Positions 1 to 7,770 of a stretch of 46,662 nt of DNA are shown in pieces. Position 1 is the first letter of the stretch. Each line of letters begins with the position of its first letter. The notes under the pieces are model-generated. The model was not told where the DNA came from. It searched no databases and saw only the letters and a program-made list of their open reading frames with translations. This stretch comes from Peptoniphilus_A hominis. Its GTDB lineage: Bacteria > Bacillota > Clostridia > Tissierellales > Peptoniphilaceae. Location: the NCBI RefSeq assembly GCF_040096015.1, contig NZ_JBBMFO010000015.1, forward strand, positions 1 to 46,662, written 5' to 3'. A program made the position numbers and the translations under genes.

Positions 1-407
1 TCGTTATTAACATTTTACACGAAGTTAGTATGAGTTTTTATTTTTTATTTGTGTCGCATTTAATTTTACAACTTATCTTTCCTAAAATAATAAGAACTCA
101 TCAATAAAAAATTTTCCCTATGATAACTTTGCTCCTACAAAATGAAAACCTTTTGATATATACTATTTACATGGGATATATTATTTCAGATGAAATTTTT
201 ATGAACTCTGACTCTATATCTTAAACCTATCCATAAAGACCTAATTATAAAATTTTACAAGCTAGTCCAAGACCCCCAGCTTATAATTTTAATTATTAGG
301 TGATTTTACCTGGCTATAAATTTATTTTCTTGTAATTATACTTATCCTAAGTCTAAAAAATTTACTAGCCAAAAAAATATGGATAAAAAACTCGAAAGGA
401 GAAAATT
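1..407. other. AT-rich leader region upstream of yfcC
   Basis: No convincing gene lies here. The stretch is very AT-rich. Positions about 241-300 form a long imperfect inverted repeat: the left arm runs from CTAATTAT to CAAGCT, the right arm from AGCTTATAA to ATTATTAG, with a loop containing CCAAGACCCCC. This could be the terminator of a gene left of the window or a folded leader. A TATACT at 337-342 could be a -10 box for yfcC, but no good -35 is placed before it. An AAAGGAG ribosome site at 395-401 serves the ATG at 408. Confidence 0.4.
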
Positions 408-2120
408 ATGACAAAAAAAGATTTAACAAAATTTAAAACGCCGCACACCTATGCAATTATTTTTGTTGTCGTTCTTATTTGCTGGGGCTTAACATTTTTA
501 ATTCCAGCAGGTAAATTCTCAACTCACGAAGTTGAATACCAAAATGCCTCTGGCGAAACCGACACAAGAACAGTTTTGCAAACTGAAACCTTTAGGTACA
601 TGCACCCTCTCAACAAGGACTTCTTGGCTCAAAATCTTGGCAACTTGTCCCAAAATAAAGAAGCCATGGAAGAAAATGACATCGACGAGGAGGCCTTTGC
701 TGAACTTCTAAAAACTCCAGCTGACACTTGGGACCAAGGCGCCCTAGATAAGGTTGGCTTGACAGACGATACTCTATACGGACTTTATGGGGATAATTTT
801 TACGATAAATCTGTCAACTTAAATAAGACAGCAAAAATTTGGGGCACAGATGACTTCAATGGCTTTGGTTTTTTAAACTACTTGTTCGAAGGTCTAGTGT
901 CTGGTGATAAATATGGGTCTGCCGTTGGTATTGTTGCCCTTCTTTTAGTTGTAGGTGGAGCTTTTGGTATCATCATGTCTACTGGCGCCATTGATGCTGG
1001 TATTTATGCTGTAATCAACAAAACAAAGGGTCTCGAAAAATTTGCAATTCCAATTTTATTTTACCTATTTTCACTAGGTGGAGCTACCTTTGGCATGAGT
1101 GAAGAGGTTATTCCCTTCTCCATGGTCATGGTTCCCTTTGTCATTGCCCTTGGCTACGACTCCATTGTCGCCGTCACTGTAACCTTCGTTGCATCACAAC
1201 TTGGCAATGCCGTTTCTTGGATGAGTCCCTTCTCTGTTGCCATAGCTCAAGGTATAGCTGGCATTCCAGTTTTATCTGGTGCAGGCTTTAGGCTTGTATG
1301 TTGGGTTGTAGTTACAGGCCTCGGCGCAGCCTACACTATGGTCTATGCAGAAAGAATTAGAAAGACTCCAACTCTTTCCGTTGTCTATGATACAGACAAT
1401 AAGTTTAGGGCAAAACTTGCAGAAGACAATTCTGCACAAGAATTTAAACTTGGACATAAAATTATTTTACTTGAAATGTTGGCTGTCCTAGTTTGGATTG
1501 TTTGGGGAGTTATGAAAAAGGGCTACTACATTCCTGAAATAGCTTCACAATTCTTTGTAATGGGTCTTGCTGCAGGTCTTACAGCAGTAATCTTTAAATT
1601 AAATAACATGACAATTAACGACATGGCTTCCTGCTTCCAATCTGGTGCAGCTGATCTTGCTGGCACTGCCGTTGTTGTAGGTATGGCTAAGGGTATTTTA
1701 ATTGTACTTGGCGGCAGCGATGCAAATTCCTTCTCTGCTCTAAATACTATTCTTTACTCCATGGGTAATGCCTTCGCTGGCGTGCCAAAGGCAATCGCAG
1801 CAATTGGTATGTATCTATTCCAATCACTATTTAACCTAGTTGTAACATCAAACTCAGGACAAGCAGCCCTAACTATGCCTATCATGGCACCACTCGCTGA
1901 CTTAGTTGGTCTTTCAAGACAAATTGCAGTCCTTGCTTACCAAATGGGCGCAGGCTTTATGGATGCCTTTACACCTGTTTCTGCAAGTTTAATTGGTGTC
2001 CTTGGCGTTGCTGGTATAGATTGGTCTAAGTGGGCAAAATTCCAAATCAAGATGCAAGCCTTCTTCTTCCTACTTGGCTCAATAATATTAATTATTGCAG
2101 TCCTTATTAATTTCCAATAG
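408..2120 (+). CDS. yfcC: YfcC family membrane carrier (amino acid/peptide transporter)
   Basis: This 570-residue polytopic membrane protein has the layout of the YfcC family in the ion-transporter superfamily that also holds arginine/ornithine antiporters. A first membrane helix at about residues 15-34 ends in LIPAGKF. A hydrophilic region of roughly 110 residues (about 37-150) follows, then some ten or more hydrophobic segments. Family-like stretches include GGAFGIIMSTGAIDAG, FGMSEEVIPF and a C-terminal SNSGQAALTMPIMAPLADL. The start is well supported by AAAGGAG six bases before ATG. The stop is followed almost at once by the isoaspartyl dipeptidase gene, so the pair is probably one operon and the carrier may bring in isoaspartyl or related peptides. 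That substrate is inferred from context only; the family's substrates are poorly defined. Confidence 0.85.
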   Translation: MTKKDLTKFKTPHTYAIIFVVVLICWGLTFLIPAGKFSTHEVEYQNASGETDTRTVLQTETFRYMHPLNKDFLAQNLGNLSQNKEAMEENDIDEEAFAELLKTPADTWDQGALDKVGLTDDTLYGLYGDNFYDKSVNLNKTAKIWGTDDFNGFGFLNYLFEGLVSGDKYGSAVGIVALLLVVGGAFGIIMSTGAIDAGIYAVINKTKGLEKFAIPILFYLFSLGGATFGMSEEVIPFSMVMVPFVIALGYDSIVAVTVTFVASQLGNAVSWMSPFSVAIAQGIAGIPVLSGAGFRLVCWVVVTGLGAAYTMVYAERIRKTPTLSVVYDTDNKFRAKLAEDNSAQEFKLGHKIILLEMLAVLVWIVWGVMKKGYYIPEIASQFFVMGLAAGLTAVIFKLNNMTINDMASCFQSGAADLAGTAVVVGMAKGILIVLGGSDANSFSALNTILYSMGNAFAGVPKAIAAIGMYLFQSLFNLVVTSNSGQAALTMPIMAPLADLVGLSRQIAVLAYQMGAGFMDAFTPVSASLIGVLGVAGIDWSKWAKFQIKMQAFFFLLGSIILIIAVLINFQ

Positions 2121-2132
2121 GAAGTGAATAAG

Positions 2133-3317
2133 ATGATTAAAGTTATTAGAAAGGCAAAAGTTTATAGCCCAGAATTTTTAGGAACAAAGGACCTCTTAAT
2201 TCTCGGAGATAAAATTGCAGCCATTGAAGATGAAATTAAAATTGATTTGTCTTGTTTGGATGTAGAAGAAATCGACGGGAGAGGAAAAATTTTAACTCCT
2301 GGCTTTATAGACTGCCATGTTCATATCCTTGGTGGCGGTGGAGAAGGTGGTTTTAAGACAAGAACACCAGAAATAACACTAAGCACTCTGACAAAAGCTG
2401 GCGTCACAACAGTTGTTGGAACCCTCGGCACAGATGGTATTGCAAGAGATATATCCGCCCTCCTTGCCAAGGCAAGAGGCCTTGAGGAAGAAGGAATCAC
2501 ATCCTATATCTACACTGGAGCCTATCAAATACCAACTCCTACCCTAACTGGTCATGTCATGAAGGATATAATGTCCATTGATAAAATAATTGGGGCAGGG
2601 GAAATTGCCCTATCTGACCACAGATCATCTCAACCGACCTTTGAAGAGTTCATAAGACTTGCAGCCAATGTTAGAGTTGCAGGCATGCTCTCTGGCAAGG
2701 CTGGCATAATTAACATCCACATGGGCGACGGAAAGTCCAACCTGGACTATCTAAATCGTGCAGTAGATGAAACAGAAATTCCTATTTCACAATTTTTGCC
2801 AACTCACTGTGGCAGAAATCCAGAACTTTTTGAAGAAAGCATAAAATATTTAAAGCGTGGTGGCTACTGTGACTTCACTGGTGCAGACGACCCCGACCTT
2901 TGGGAAAAAGAATATGGCGAAGTTAGAATCTCCAAGGCCTTAAAACGCATAATTGATGAAAAAATATGCCTCGAGAACTTTACTTTCACATCAGACGGAC
3001 AAGGAAGTTTCCCAATGTTTAACGAAAAAAATGAATACCTTGGACTAGGCATTGGCAAATCATCTTGCCTCCTTGAAGCAATAAAAGAATGTGTCTTTAA
3101 AGAAGACATCCCACTTGAAATCGCATTAAGAGGTCTCACTACAAACCCAGCAAAAATATTGTCCCTAAAGAATAAGGGAAGTATTAAAGTAGGCTTTGAT
3201 GCAGATATAAATTTGCTTGACGAAAAAACTTTGGACATCGACACAGTCCTCGCTCGTGGTAAAGTTATGATAAGGGATAAAAAAGTAGAAGTCCTTGGAA
3301 CTTTTGAAAACCTTTAA
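2133..3317 (+). CDS. iadA: isoaspartyl dipeptidase (beta-aspartyl-peptidase)
   Basis: A metal-dependent amidohydrolase that cleaves isoaspartyl (beta-aspartyl) dipeptides, which arise when damaged proteins are degraded. I chose the ATG at 2133 (394 residues) because AGGAAGTG at 2119-2126 sits six bases ahead of it; a GTG at 2124 would lie inside that ribosome site. Numbered from this ATG, the metal ligands are visible: His62 and His64 (DCHVH), His196 (NIHMGD), His225 (PTHCG) and Asp288 (TSDGQGS). Glu71 (GEGG) and YTGAYQIP match the substrate-binding parts of E. coli IadA. At the place of E. coli's carboxylated lysine 162 this protein has Glu157 (GEIALSDHRSS). It follows yfcC by 12 bases and is the last gene before a terminator. 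Confidence 0.93.
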   Translation: MIKVIRKAKVYSPEFLGTKDLLILGDKIAAIEDEIKIDLSCLDVEEIDGRGKILTPGFIDCHVHILGGGGEGGFKTRTPEITLSTLTKAGVTTVVGTLGTDGIARDISALLAKARGLEEEGITSYIYTGAYQIPTPTLTGHVMKDIMSIDKIIGAGEIALSDHRSSQPTFEEFIRLAANVRVAGMLSGKAGIINIHMGDGKSNLDYLNRAVDETEIPISQFLPTHCGRNPELFEESIKYLKRGGYCDFTGADDPDLWEKEYGEVRISKALKRIIDEKICLENFTFTSDGQGSFPMFNEKNEYLGLGIGKSSCLLEAIKECVFKEDIPLEIALRGLTTNPAKILSLKNKGSIKVGFDADINLLDEKTLDIDTVLARGKVMIRDKKVEVLGTFENL

Positions 3318-3363
3318 AATTTTAATTCTCATGACTTTTGAAAAAATTTAGAAAAAAACACAC

Positions 3364-3403
3364 AAAAAAAGGATGCAGGCACAAAAGCTCGCATCCTTTT
3401 CTT
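3364..3403. terminator. bidirectional terminator between iadA and the XRE gene
   Basis: AAAAGGATGC at 3367-3376 pairs with GCATCCTTTT at 3391-3400 around a 14-base loop. A-rich and T-rich flanks suit termination from both sides. It separates the yfcC-iadA operon from the convergent regulator gene. Confidence 0.8.
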
Positions 3404-3437
3404 CTTATTATGTTAATATAATCTACTTAAACTCATC

Positions 3438-3785
3438 TTACTTTGCATCTTGGCTCTTCCTTGCAATCCTATCCATTTCAAATTGATTAAGTACAAGCTT
3501 GTTAATTAAAGACAAAGCTTCTAAGTCCTCTCTTTTTATTAAATTAGACCTATAATCTACCTTGCAATTTAAATCTTCATTTCCATACAAAATGGAAGAA
3601 AGAGGACAGCAAAACAAATTTGCCAACTTATCAATTTGACTTTCTGAAATATTTATTTTGCCCTTTTCAATTTTCGAAATCATGTCTTGGTCCAAATCCA
3701 AAAACTCAGCAACTTGCCCTTGATTTAAACCAGATTTCTCTCTTAAACATTTTATATTTCTTCCAACATTTATTAAATCAACCAT
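3438..3785 (-). CDS. XRE-family helix-turn-helix regulator
   Basis: This 115-residue protein starts with a Cro/C1-type DNA-binding domain at about residues 6-62. The recognisable core is IKCLREKSGLNQGQVAEFL followed by DQDMISKIEKGKINIS and LANLFCCPLSSI. The remaining 50 residues are hydrophilic with no clear fold; they include a stretch rich in Leu/Ile (EALSLINKLVLNQFEMDRIARK) that could dimerise or bind a partner. A good ribosome site (AAGGAGG region at 3789-3800) precedes the start. It lies downstream of the nucleotidyltransferase-nuclease gene in the same direction, 305 bases away, so it could regulate that gene or belong with a toxin-like module, but nothing in the sequence proves this. 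Target genes are unknown. Confidence 0.85.
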   Translation of the reverse strand: MVDLINVGRNIKCLREKSGLNQGQVAEFLDLDQDMISKIEKGKINISESQIDKLANLFCCPLSSILYGNEDLNCKVDYRSNLIKREDLEALSLINKLVLNQFEMDRIARKSQDAK

Positions 3786-4090
3786 AAGCTTCCTCCTTCC
3801 TTCTTTCTCTTCCCTTTTATAAGAAATATTTTATCATAAACTAAATGATTTAAATTTTTGGACATTTTAGTTTATTATGATTTTAAAAAAGTCCTTTGCT
3901 AAGAATATCCTATACAAAAAATTGCTTTGATTTCAAATCGAAGAACTTCGGCTAAAATCGCACTGTTCGAGCGAAGCGAGTCCCAGATTTTAGAAGTTCG
4001 AGTTCTGGAAAGCGTGAGTTTAGAATGAGATATACATAATTAATTTTGATTATAGCTTTTATCAAAAAAAATATGGTCTCCCATAGTTTT
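3786..4090. other. intergenic region with an imperfect inverted repeat
   Basis: The stretch holds the ribosome site of the XRE gene (minus strand) and, at about 3941-4000, a structured element. GAACTT (3943-3948) and CTAAAATC (3952-3959) face GATTTTAG (3986-3993) and AAGTTC (3994-3999). The loop carries CGAGCGAAGCGAG, a GC-rich run that stands out in this AT-rich DNA. It lies about 90 bases beyond the stop of the nuclease gene. It is not followed by a clear T-run in either direction, so it may be a small repeat or boundary sequence rather than a simple terminator. No protein-coding sequence is seen. Confidence 0.45.
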
Positions 4091-5095
4091 TCAATCAAAA
4101 ACATTCTCAAAAAATCTTACAATTATCATCGGATCTTTCTTTTCATAAGAAAATCTATATTCTAAAAGTTTTTCATCTAATTTAAATCCCTTTTTATATA
4201 ATACTAAAAAAATAATACTTCTTACATTCGGATTTTCTGAATAAAAATTAGCCAATCCGTCTAAAGTTTTTATGACTTCCGATTTCTTACTCTTATTGTC
4301 TATCCATTTAGTCTCAATAATAATTTTATTATTATATAATCCTAAGTCAGCTCTTTTTTCTTGACCATCTAATTTTATCGCCACATTTTCGGTTTGTATG
4401 TCTTTATAAATTGGTCTAAGCAAAAAATGAATAAAATTTTGAAAATCATATTCATCTTTCAGCTTTATTTTGTCAAAAGTAAAATTTTTTGCTTTTTTTG
4501 AATATTCCGTAGGAATTGTTAATCCACATTCTATTATATCTAATATACTATTCGTAATCTGTTTATGGTTATATCCCGAAAAAAATGGTTTTATACCAGA
4601 ATACTCTAAGTCTTTCAGAAATAGATCAAATATATAGACATCATCTCTTATCGCATTTTTAGGAATTACGCTCATAATAAATTCTGTCCCTATTAATGTT
4701 CTCATTTCCCATAAATCAAAACTATTATTAAATCCATCTTTTAAATCCCATAAACTTATAGCATCTATTTGGTCTATAAGATCTTTAAAACCTTTTTTAT
4801 TATCTGATCTATAAAAAATTTTACTTCCGTTAACAACAGAATATGCAGTTATTGAATCCGTAGACAAAAATAAATCTACTGGTGGGTATTCATCGTGTAA
4901 CCAAGAATTTATATCTGCTATCGCTATAGGCTCTTTACAAATTGCTAATAAGTCTATATCTGATCGATAACTTTCTGTTCTATATGCTCTTGATCCAAAC
5001 AAAAATATTTGATTGATTTCTGAATACTTTTCAATTAAAGAATTGATAATATCTCTTAAATTCCAAACAAGGAAATCGGTGTTATATTTTAACAT
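4091..5095 (-). CDS. nucleotidyltransferase fused to PD-(D/E)XK nuclease (putative defence protein)
   Basis: This 334-residue protein joins two catalytic modules. Residues about 12-85 form a minimal polymerase-beta-type nucleotidyltransferase: FLFGSRAYRTESYRSDID gives the GS motif (34-35) and two aspartates (46, 48), and PPVDLF gives the third acidic residue (Asp74). The middle part (about 85-210) has no family I recognise. Residues about 212-334 look like a PD-(D/E)XK nuclease: a helix DEYDFQNFIHFLL followed by RADLGL (Asp250) and IIIETKWI (Glu261, Lys263). Nucleotidyltransferase and DpnII/MboI-like nuclease domains are both common in phage-defence and toxin systems. The gene is more AT-rich than its neighbours. 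It starts 28 bases after the last sortase stop without a visible terminator, with only a weak ribosome site (GAGAGAAAAG). The modified or cleaved substrate is unknown. Confidence 0.7.
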   Translation of the reverse strand: MLKYNTDFLVWNLRDIINSLIEKYSEINQIFLFGSRAYRTESYRSDIDLLAICKEPIAIADINSWLHDEYPPVDLFLSTDSITAYSVVNGSKIFYRSDNKKGFKDLIDQIDAISLWDLKDGFNNSFDLWEMRTLIGTEFIMSVIPKNAIRDDVYIFDLFLKDLEYSGIKPFFSGYNHKQITNSILDIIECGLTIPTEYSKKAKNFTFDKIKLKDEYDFQNFIHFLLRPIYKDIQTENVAIKLDGQEKRADLGLYNNKIIIETKWIDNKSKKSEVIKTLDGLANFYSENPNVRSIIFLVLYKKGFKLDEKLLEYRFSYEKKDPMIIVRFFENVFD

Positions 5096-5123
5096 ATCTT
5101 TTCTCTCAAAATTCTATTATCTA

Positions 5124-5951
5124 TTAGCTTTTCTTCCTTCTCTTGCCTTCTCTAACATATCCCATCATTTTAAAGAAGACAACAATAAAGGCAAGCCAAC
5201 CCACAAGAGTCACTCCATAGATTGCGTACTTCAAATAAGAAACTTGTCTTTCTTCCTTTACTTTTTCCACAGGCTCTGCCTTTTTCTCAACGACTCTCTC
5301 TGCGTTAATGAGTAGTCTCTTTGGCCTCGGTGGTCTCTTTGGATGACAAGTTAAAAGTGTCACCATGTCCCTGCCCTCTATTGGCAGAACTTTTTCCCAG
5401 TCGCTGGGGTCAATTATCTCCTGCCCAGTGACCTTGTACTTCAAGAGTCCAGATCGACCGTCAATAAAAATGTCGTCGCCTGCTTCAAGCTTCTCCACAT
5501 TGTAAAACATGAGGTCTCCCCACCAGCCCCTGTGACCAGCTATGACAGATCTCGTGGACTTGCCACCAAGAGGAAGACTTGTCCCTTCAACTTGCGCCAC
5601 GCCAAGGTCCAAGTGCTTGTAAGTTGCATCAAGATAAATTGGCTTTTTCATGTCAAGCTTGGGAATGATGAGATAGGCAAAGACTTCCTCCTTGTCAATA
5701 CCCTTAATGTCATAGTATCCATCATAATTTTCATTAGAGAAGGGGTCAATAATATTGGAGTCGCCCTTCTCAACTTCCTTGTTGTACTTTTTTAGCTCCT
5801 CAGTCAGAGCCTTATCCTTTTCCTTAAAAGCCGCATACCTTTTGTTCGCCACAATTTCCCTATAAGACATGGAAGTAAAGGCAAGTAGGGGCATAAAAAT
5901 CCCCAAGAGAATAAATAAATATCCAATTAAAACCCTAGTCTTAACCTTCAT
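5124..5951 (-). CDS. srtC: class C sortase, divergent third copy
   Basis: A 275-residue membrane-anchored transpeptidase of the pilus-assembly class. It has an N-terminal membrane helix (about 8-28), a lid segment with the DPF motif (Asp69-Phe71), the sortase beta-barrel with His140 (AGHRGWW), Cys202 (TLLTCHP) and Arg212, and a C-terminal membrane helix at about 240-262 followed by a basic tail. These are the catalytic His-Cys-Arg of sortases and the two anchors of class C. The region after the cysteine (CHPKRPPRPKRLLINAER) differs from the other two sortases here, so it may recognise a different sorting signal or attach a different subunit. The gene overlaps the preceding sortase by 11 bases, so they are translated together. 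It is the last pilus gene. Confidence 0.92.
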   Translation of the reverse strand: MKVKTRVLIGYLFILLGIFMPLLAFTSMSYREIVANKRYAAFKEKDKALTEELKKYNKEVEKGDSNIIDPFSNENYDGYYDIKGIDKEEVFAYLIIPKLDMKKPIYLDATYKHLDLGVAQVEGTSLPLGGKSTRSVIAGHRGWWGDLMFYNVEKLEAGDDIFIDGRSGLLKYKVTGQEIIDPSDWEKVLPIEGRDMVTLLTCHPKRPPRPKRLLINAERVVEKKAEPVEKVKEERQVSYLKYAIYGVTLVGWLAFIVVFFKMMGYVREGKRRKKS

Positions 5952-6768
5952 AGCGTCTTCTCCTCCTATGTCTAATATATAAGAATATAATAAGCATAAC
6001 TACAGCAAGAACGATTCCCGGCACAATTAGAGACTTGTAATTGAACTTAGCTCTTTCGATTTCCTCTTTCACCTCTGGCACATAAGGCACCCTGTGGCCA
6101 CGCACAAGCAGTCTGTGAGAGTTAATCATGTAAGGCGTACAAGTAAGTAGGGTCATGAGGTCCTTGCCTTCCACAACGAGGACTGGCTCGAAGTCCCAAG
6201 GTTCAACAACGAGAATTTGGTCCACCTTGTAGGCTAGAGTCTCCTTAACATTTGTGAAGAAGAATAAATCTCCCACTTCCATCTTGTCTAGGTCCCTAAA
6301 GAGTTTAACTTGTGGCAGTCCCCTATGGGCTGTAATGACAGCGTGAGTGTCCTTGCCGCCAATAGGAAGAGATGTCCCTTCCAAGTGACCACAAGCGTGT
6401 TGCAGTACATCCTCAGAAGTACCAGCGTAGACTGGAATTTGTTGGTTGATCTTTGGCACATCAATGTAGCCAATCTTTTCCCTTACTTCAAGCATACGAG
6501 CATAGTTTTCCACGCCCTTCTTTTCCCTTTCAGTGTAGGGGTCAGCCAGCCTTGAAGGGTCGAGAGTATCATTGTAAGCCTTGGCAAGATCAATTCTCTC
6601 CAAAACTTCCTTACTTGGCATTTCGGCAACAGCCTCTTGGAAGTCCTTAACCTGATTGTTGTTCTCCACAGTGTAATAATAATTGGAAATAATTGGGTAA
6701 ATGGCAATCATTAGCCCAAGCACAAAAATAAGAATAATTTTCCAATTTTTTTTAAACTTTTCCACCAT
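5941..6768 (-). CDS. srtC: class C sortase, second copy
   Basis: A pilin-specific sortase that links pilin subunits through lysine isopeptide bonds. The ATG at 6768 is preferred (GGGTG about six bases before it). Alternative starts at 6774 (ATG) and 6777 (GTG) add two or three residues. Counting from 6777, the features are: a membrane helix at about 13-32; a lid with ADPY at 78-81; catalytic His151 (TAHRGLP), Cys213 (TLLTCTP) and Arg222 (NSHRLLVRGHR); and a C-terminal membrane helix at about 250-268 with a very basic end (RHRRRRRYEG). It overlaps the upstream sortase by 17 bases and the downstream one by 11. It resembles the first sortase closely through the catalytic core, so one probably arose by duplication. 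Confidence 0.93.
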   Translation of the reverse strand: MVEKFKKNWKIILIFVLGLMIAIYPIISNYYYTVENNNQVKDFQEAVAEMPSKEVLERIDLAKAYNDTLDPSRLADPYTEREKKGVENYARMLEVREKIGYIDVPKINQQIPVYAGTSEDVLQHACGHLEGTSLPIGGKDTHAVITAHRGLPQVKLFRDLDKMEVGDLFFFTNVKETLAYKVDQILVVEPWDFEPVLVVEGKDLMTLLTCTPYMINSHRLLVRGHRVPYVPEVKEEIERAKFNYKSLIVPGIVLAVVMLIIFLYIRHRRRRRYEG

Positions 6769-7732
6769 TGCCATCACCCTTACTCATATCATCATTTCCA
6801 CTATTGCCATCGCCCTTAAGCTGATCCTCACTCTTATTATTAGCGCTCATATTCATCTTAGCTAGCTCAATATTTTTAGCCCTTTCCAGCTCTCTCTTCC
6901 TTGCCAATTTTTTCTTTCGCCTTGACAATAAATATCTAACTAAGATAATTATAGCAAAAATTAAGAGAATGATAAGCCTTTTATCAATGCCAAGATTTCC
7001 GCCCTTGTCTTCCATAACTTTTTCATCAACCTCTGGCACATAAGGCACCCTGTGACCACGGACAATGAGCCTGTGAGTGTTGATCATAATAGGAGTACAA
7101 GTAAGTAGGGTTGCATAGTCCTTTTCTGGCACCACAAGAAGCTGAGAAAAGTCACTTGGGTCAATGACATCAATGTGGTCAACCTCATAAGCCAGTGTGC
7201 CCCCAATATTTTCGATGTAAAACTTCTCGCCCATCTTCACCTTTTGCAGGTCCGTAAAAAGCCTTGCAGAAGGAAGACCAGAGTGAGCAGTGATAACAGT
7301 GTGAGTGGACTCACCACCAATAGGAAGAGATGTGCCTTCCAAGTGACCAGCACCCTTTTGGAGGATTTCCTCGTTAGTACCAGCATAAATAGGCAGCTCT
7401 ACATCAATAGAAGGAATAGTGACAACGCCTATCTTAGTCCTTAGCTCTAGCATCTGAGCATAATTTTCGATTGCCTTGTGCTTTTCCTCTTCACTGTAAG
7501 GGTCCTTTGGAGTCACATTGCCTAGATTGTCGTTGTAAATCTTGGCAAGCCTCATCCTCCTCTGGATCTCTTCGTCACTTAAGAGGTTTCTCGCTTCCTT
7601 GTAGTCGGCAACTTGATTGTTGGACTCAATCCTATAATACCAGTTGGATATCATGGGATAGGACAAAATACCAAGCCCCAGTATGAAAATAAAAATAAAT
7701 AAAAAATTAGATTTTTTCCTTTTCTTGCTCAT
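6752..7732 (-). CDS. srtC: class C sortase, first copy
   Basis: A 326-residue pilus-assembly sortase. I place the start at the ATG at 7732 (MSKKRKK), not at the TTG further up, because that TTG lies inside the terminator-like hairpin. From this start the protein has an N-terminal membrane helix (about 10-30), a lid DPY motif at about 77-79, His150 (TAHSGLP), Cys212 (TLLTCTP) and Arg221 (NTHRLIVRGHR). A C-terminal membrane helix at about 253-271 follows, then a basic and low-complexity tail (KRELERAKNIELAKMNM, then Ser/Asn/Gly/Asp-rich repeats ending SKGDGNGGKV) that is unusually long. The ribosome site is weak (GGTG). The gene follows the ancillary pilin after a hairpin that may reduce its expression relative to the pilins. 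Confidence 0.93.
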   Translation of the reverse strand: MSKKRKKSNFLFIFIFILGLGILSYPMISNWYYRIESNNQVADYKEARNLLSDEEIQRRMRLAKIYNDNLGNVTPKDPYSEEEKHKAIENYAQMLELRTKIGVVTIPSIDVELPIYAGTNEEILQKGAGHLEGTSLPIGGESTHTVITAHSGLPSARLFTDLQKVKMGEKFYIENIGGTLAYEVDHIDVIDPSDFSQLLVVPEKDYATLLTCTPIMINTHRLIVRGHRVPYVPEVDEKVMEDKGGNLGIDKRLIILLIFAIIILVRYLLSRRKKKLARKRELERAKNIELAKMNMSANNKSEDQLKGDGNSGNDDMSKGDGNGGKV

Positions 7733-7741
7733 ATAACACCA

Positions 7742-7767
7742 TAAAAAAGAGGCCCCCAAGGAGCCTC
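7742..7767 (-). terminator. partial terminator between pilins and sortases
   Basis: On the minus strand GAGGC (7767-7763) pairs with GCCTC (7753-7749), with further G-C pairs inside, and six T residues follow. It sits just after the ancillary pilin stop (7771) and just before the first sortase start (7732). This is a classic intrinsic terminator placed inside an operon, so partial read-through would give less sortase than pilin. The degree of termination is not visible from sequence. Confidence 0.7.
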
Positions 7768-7770
7768 ATT

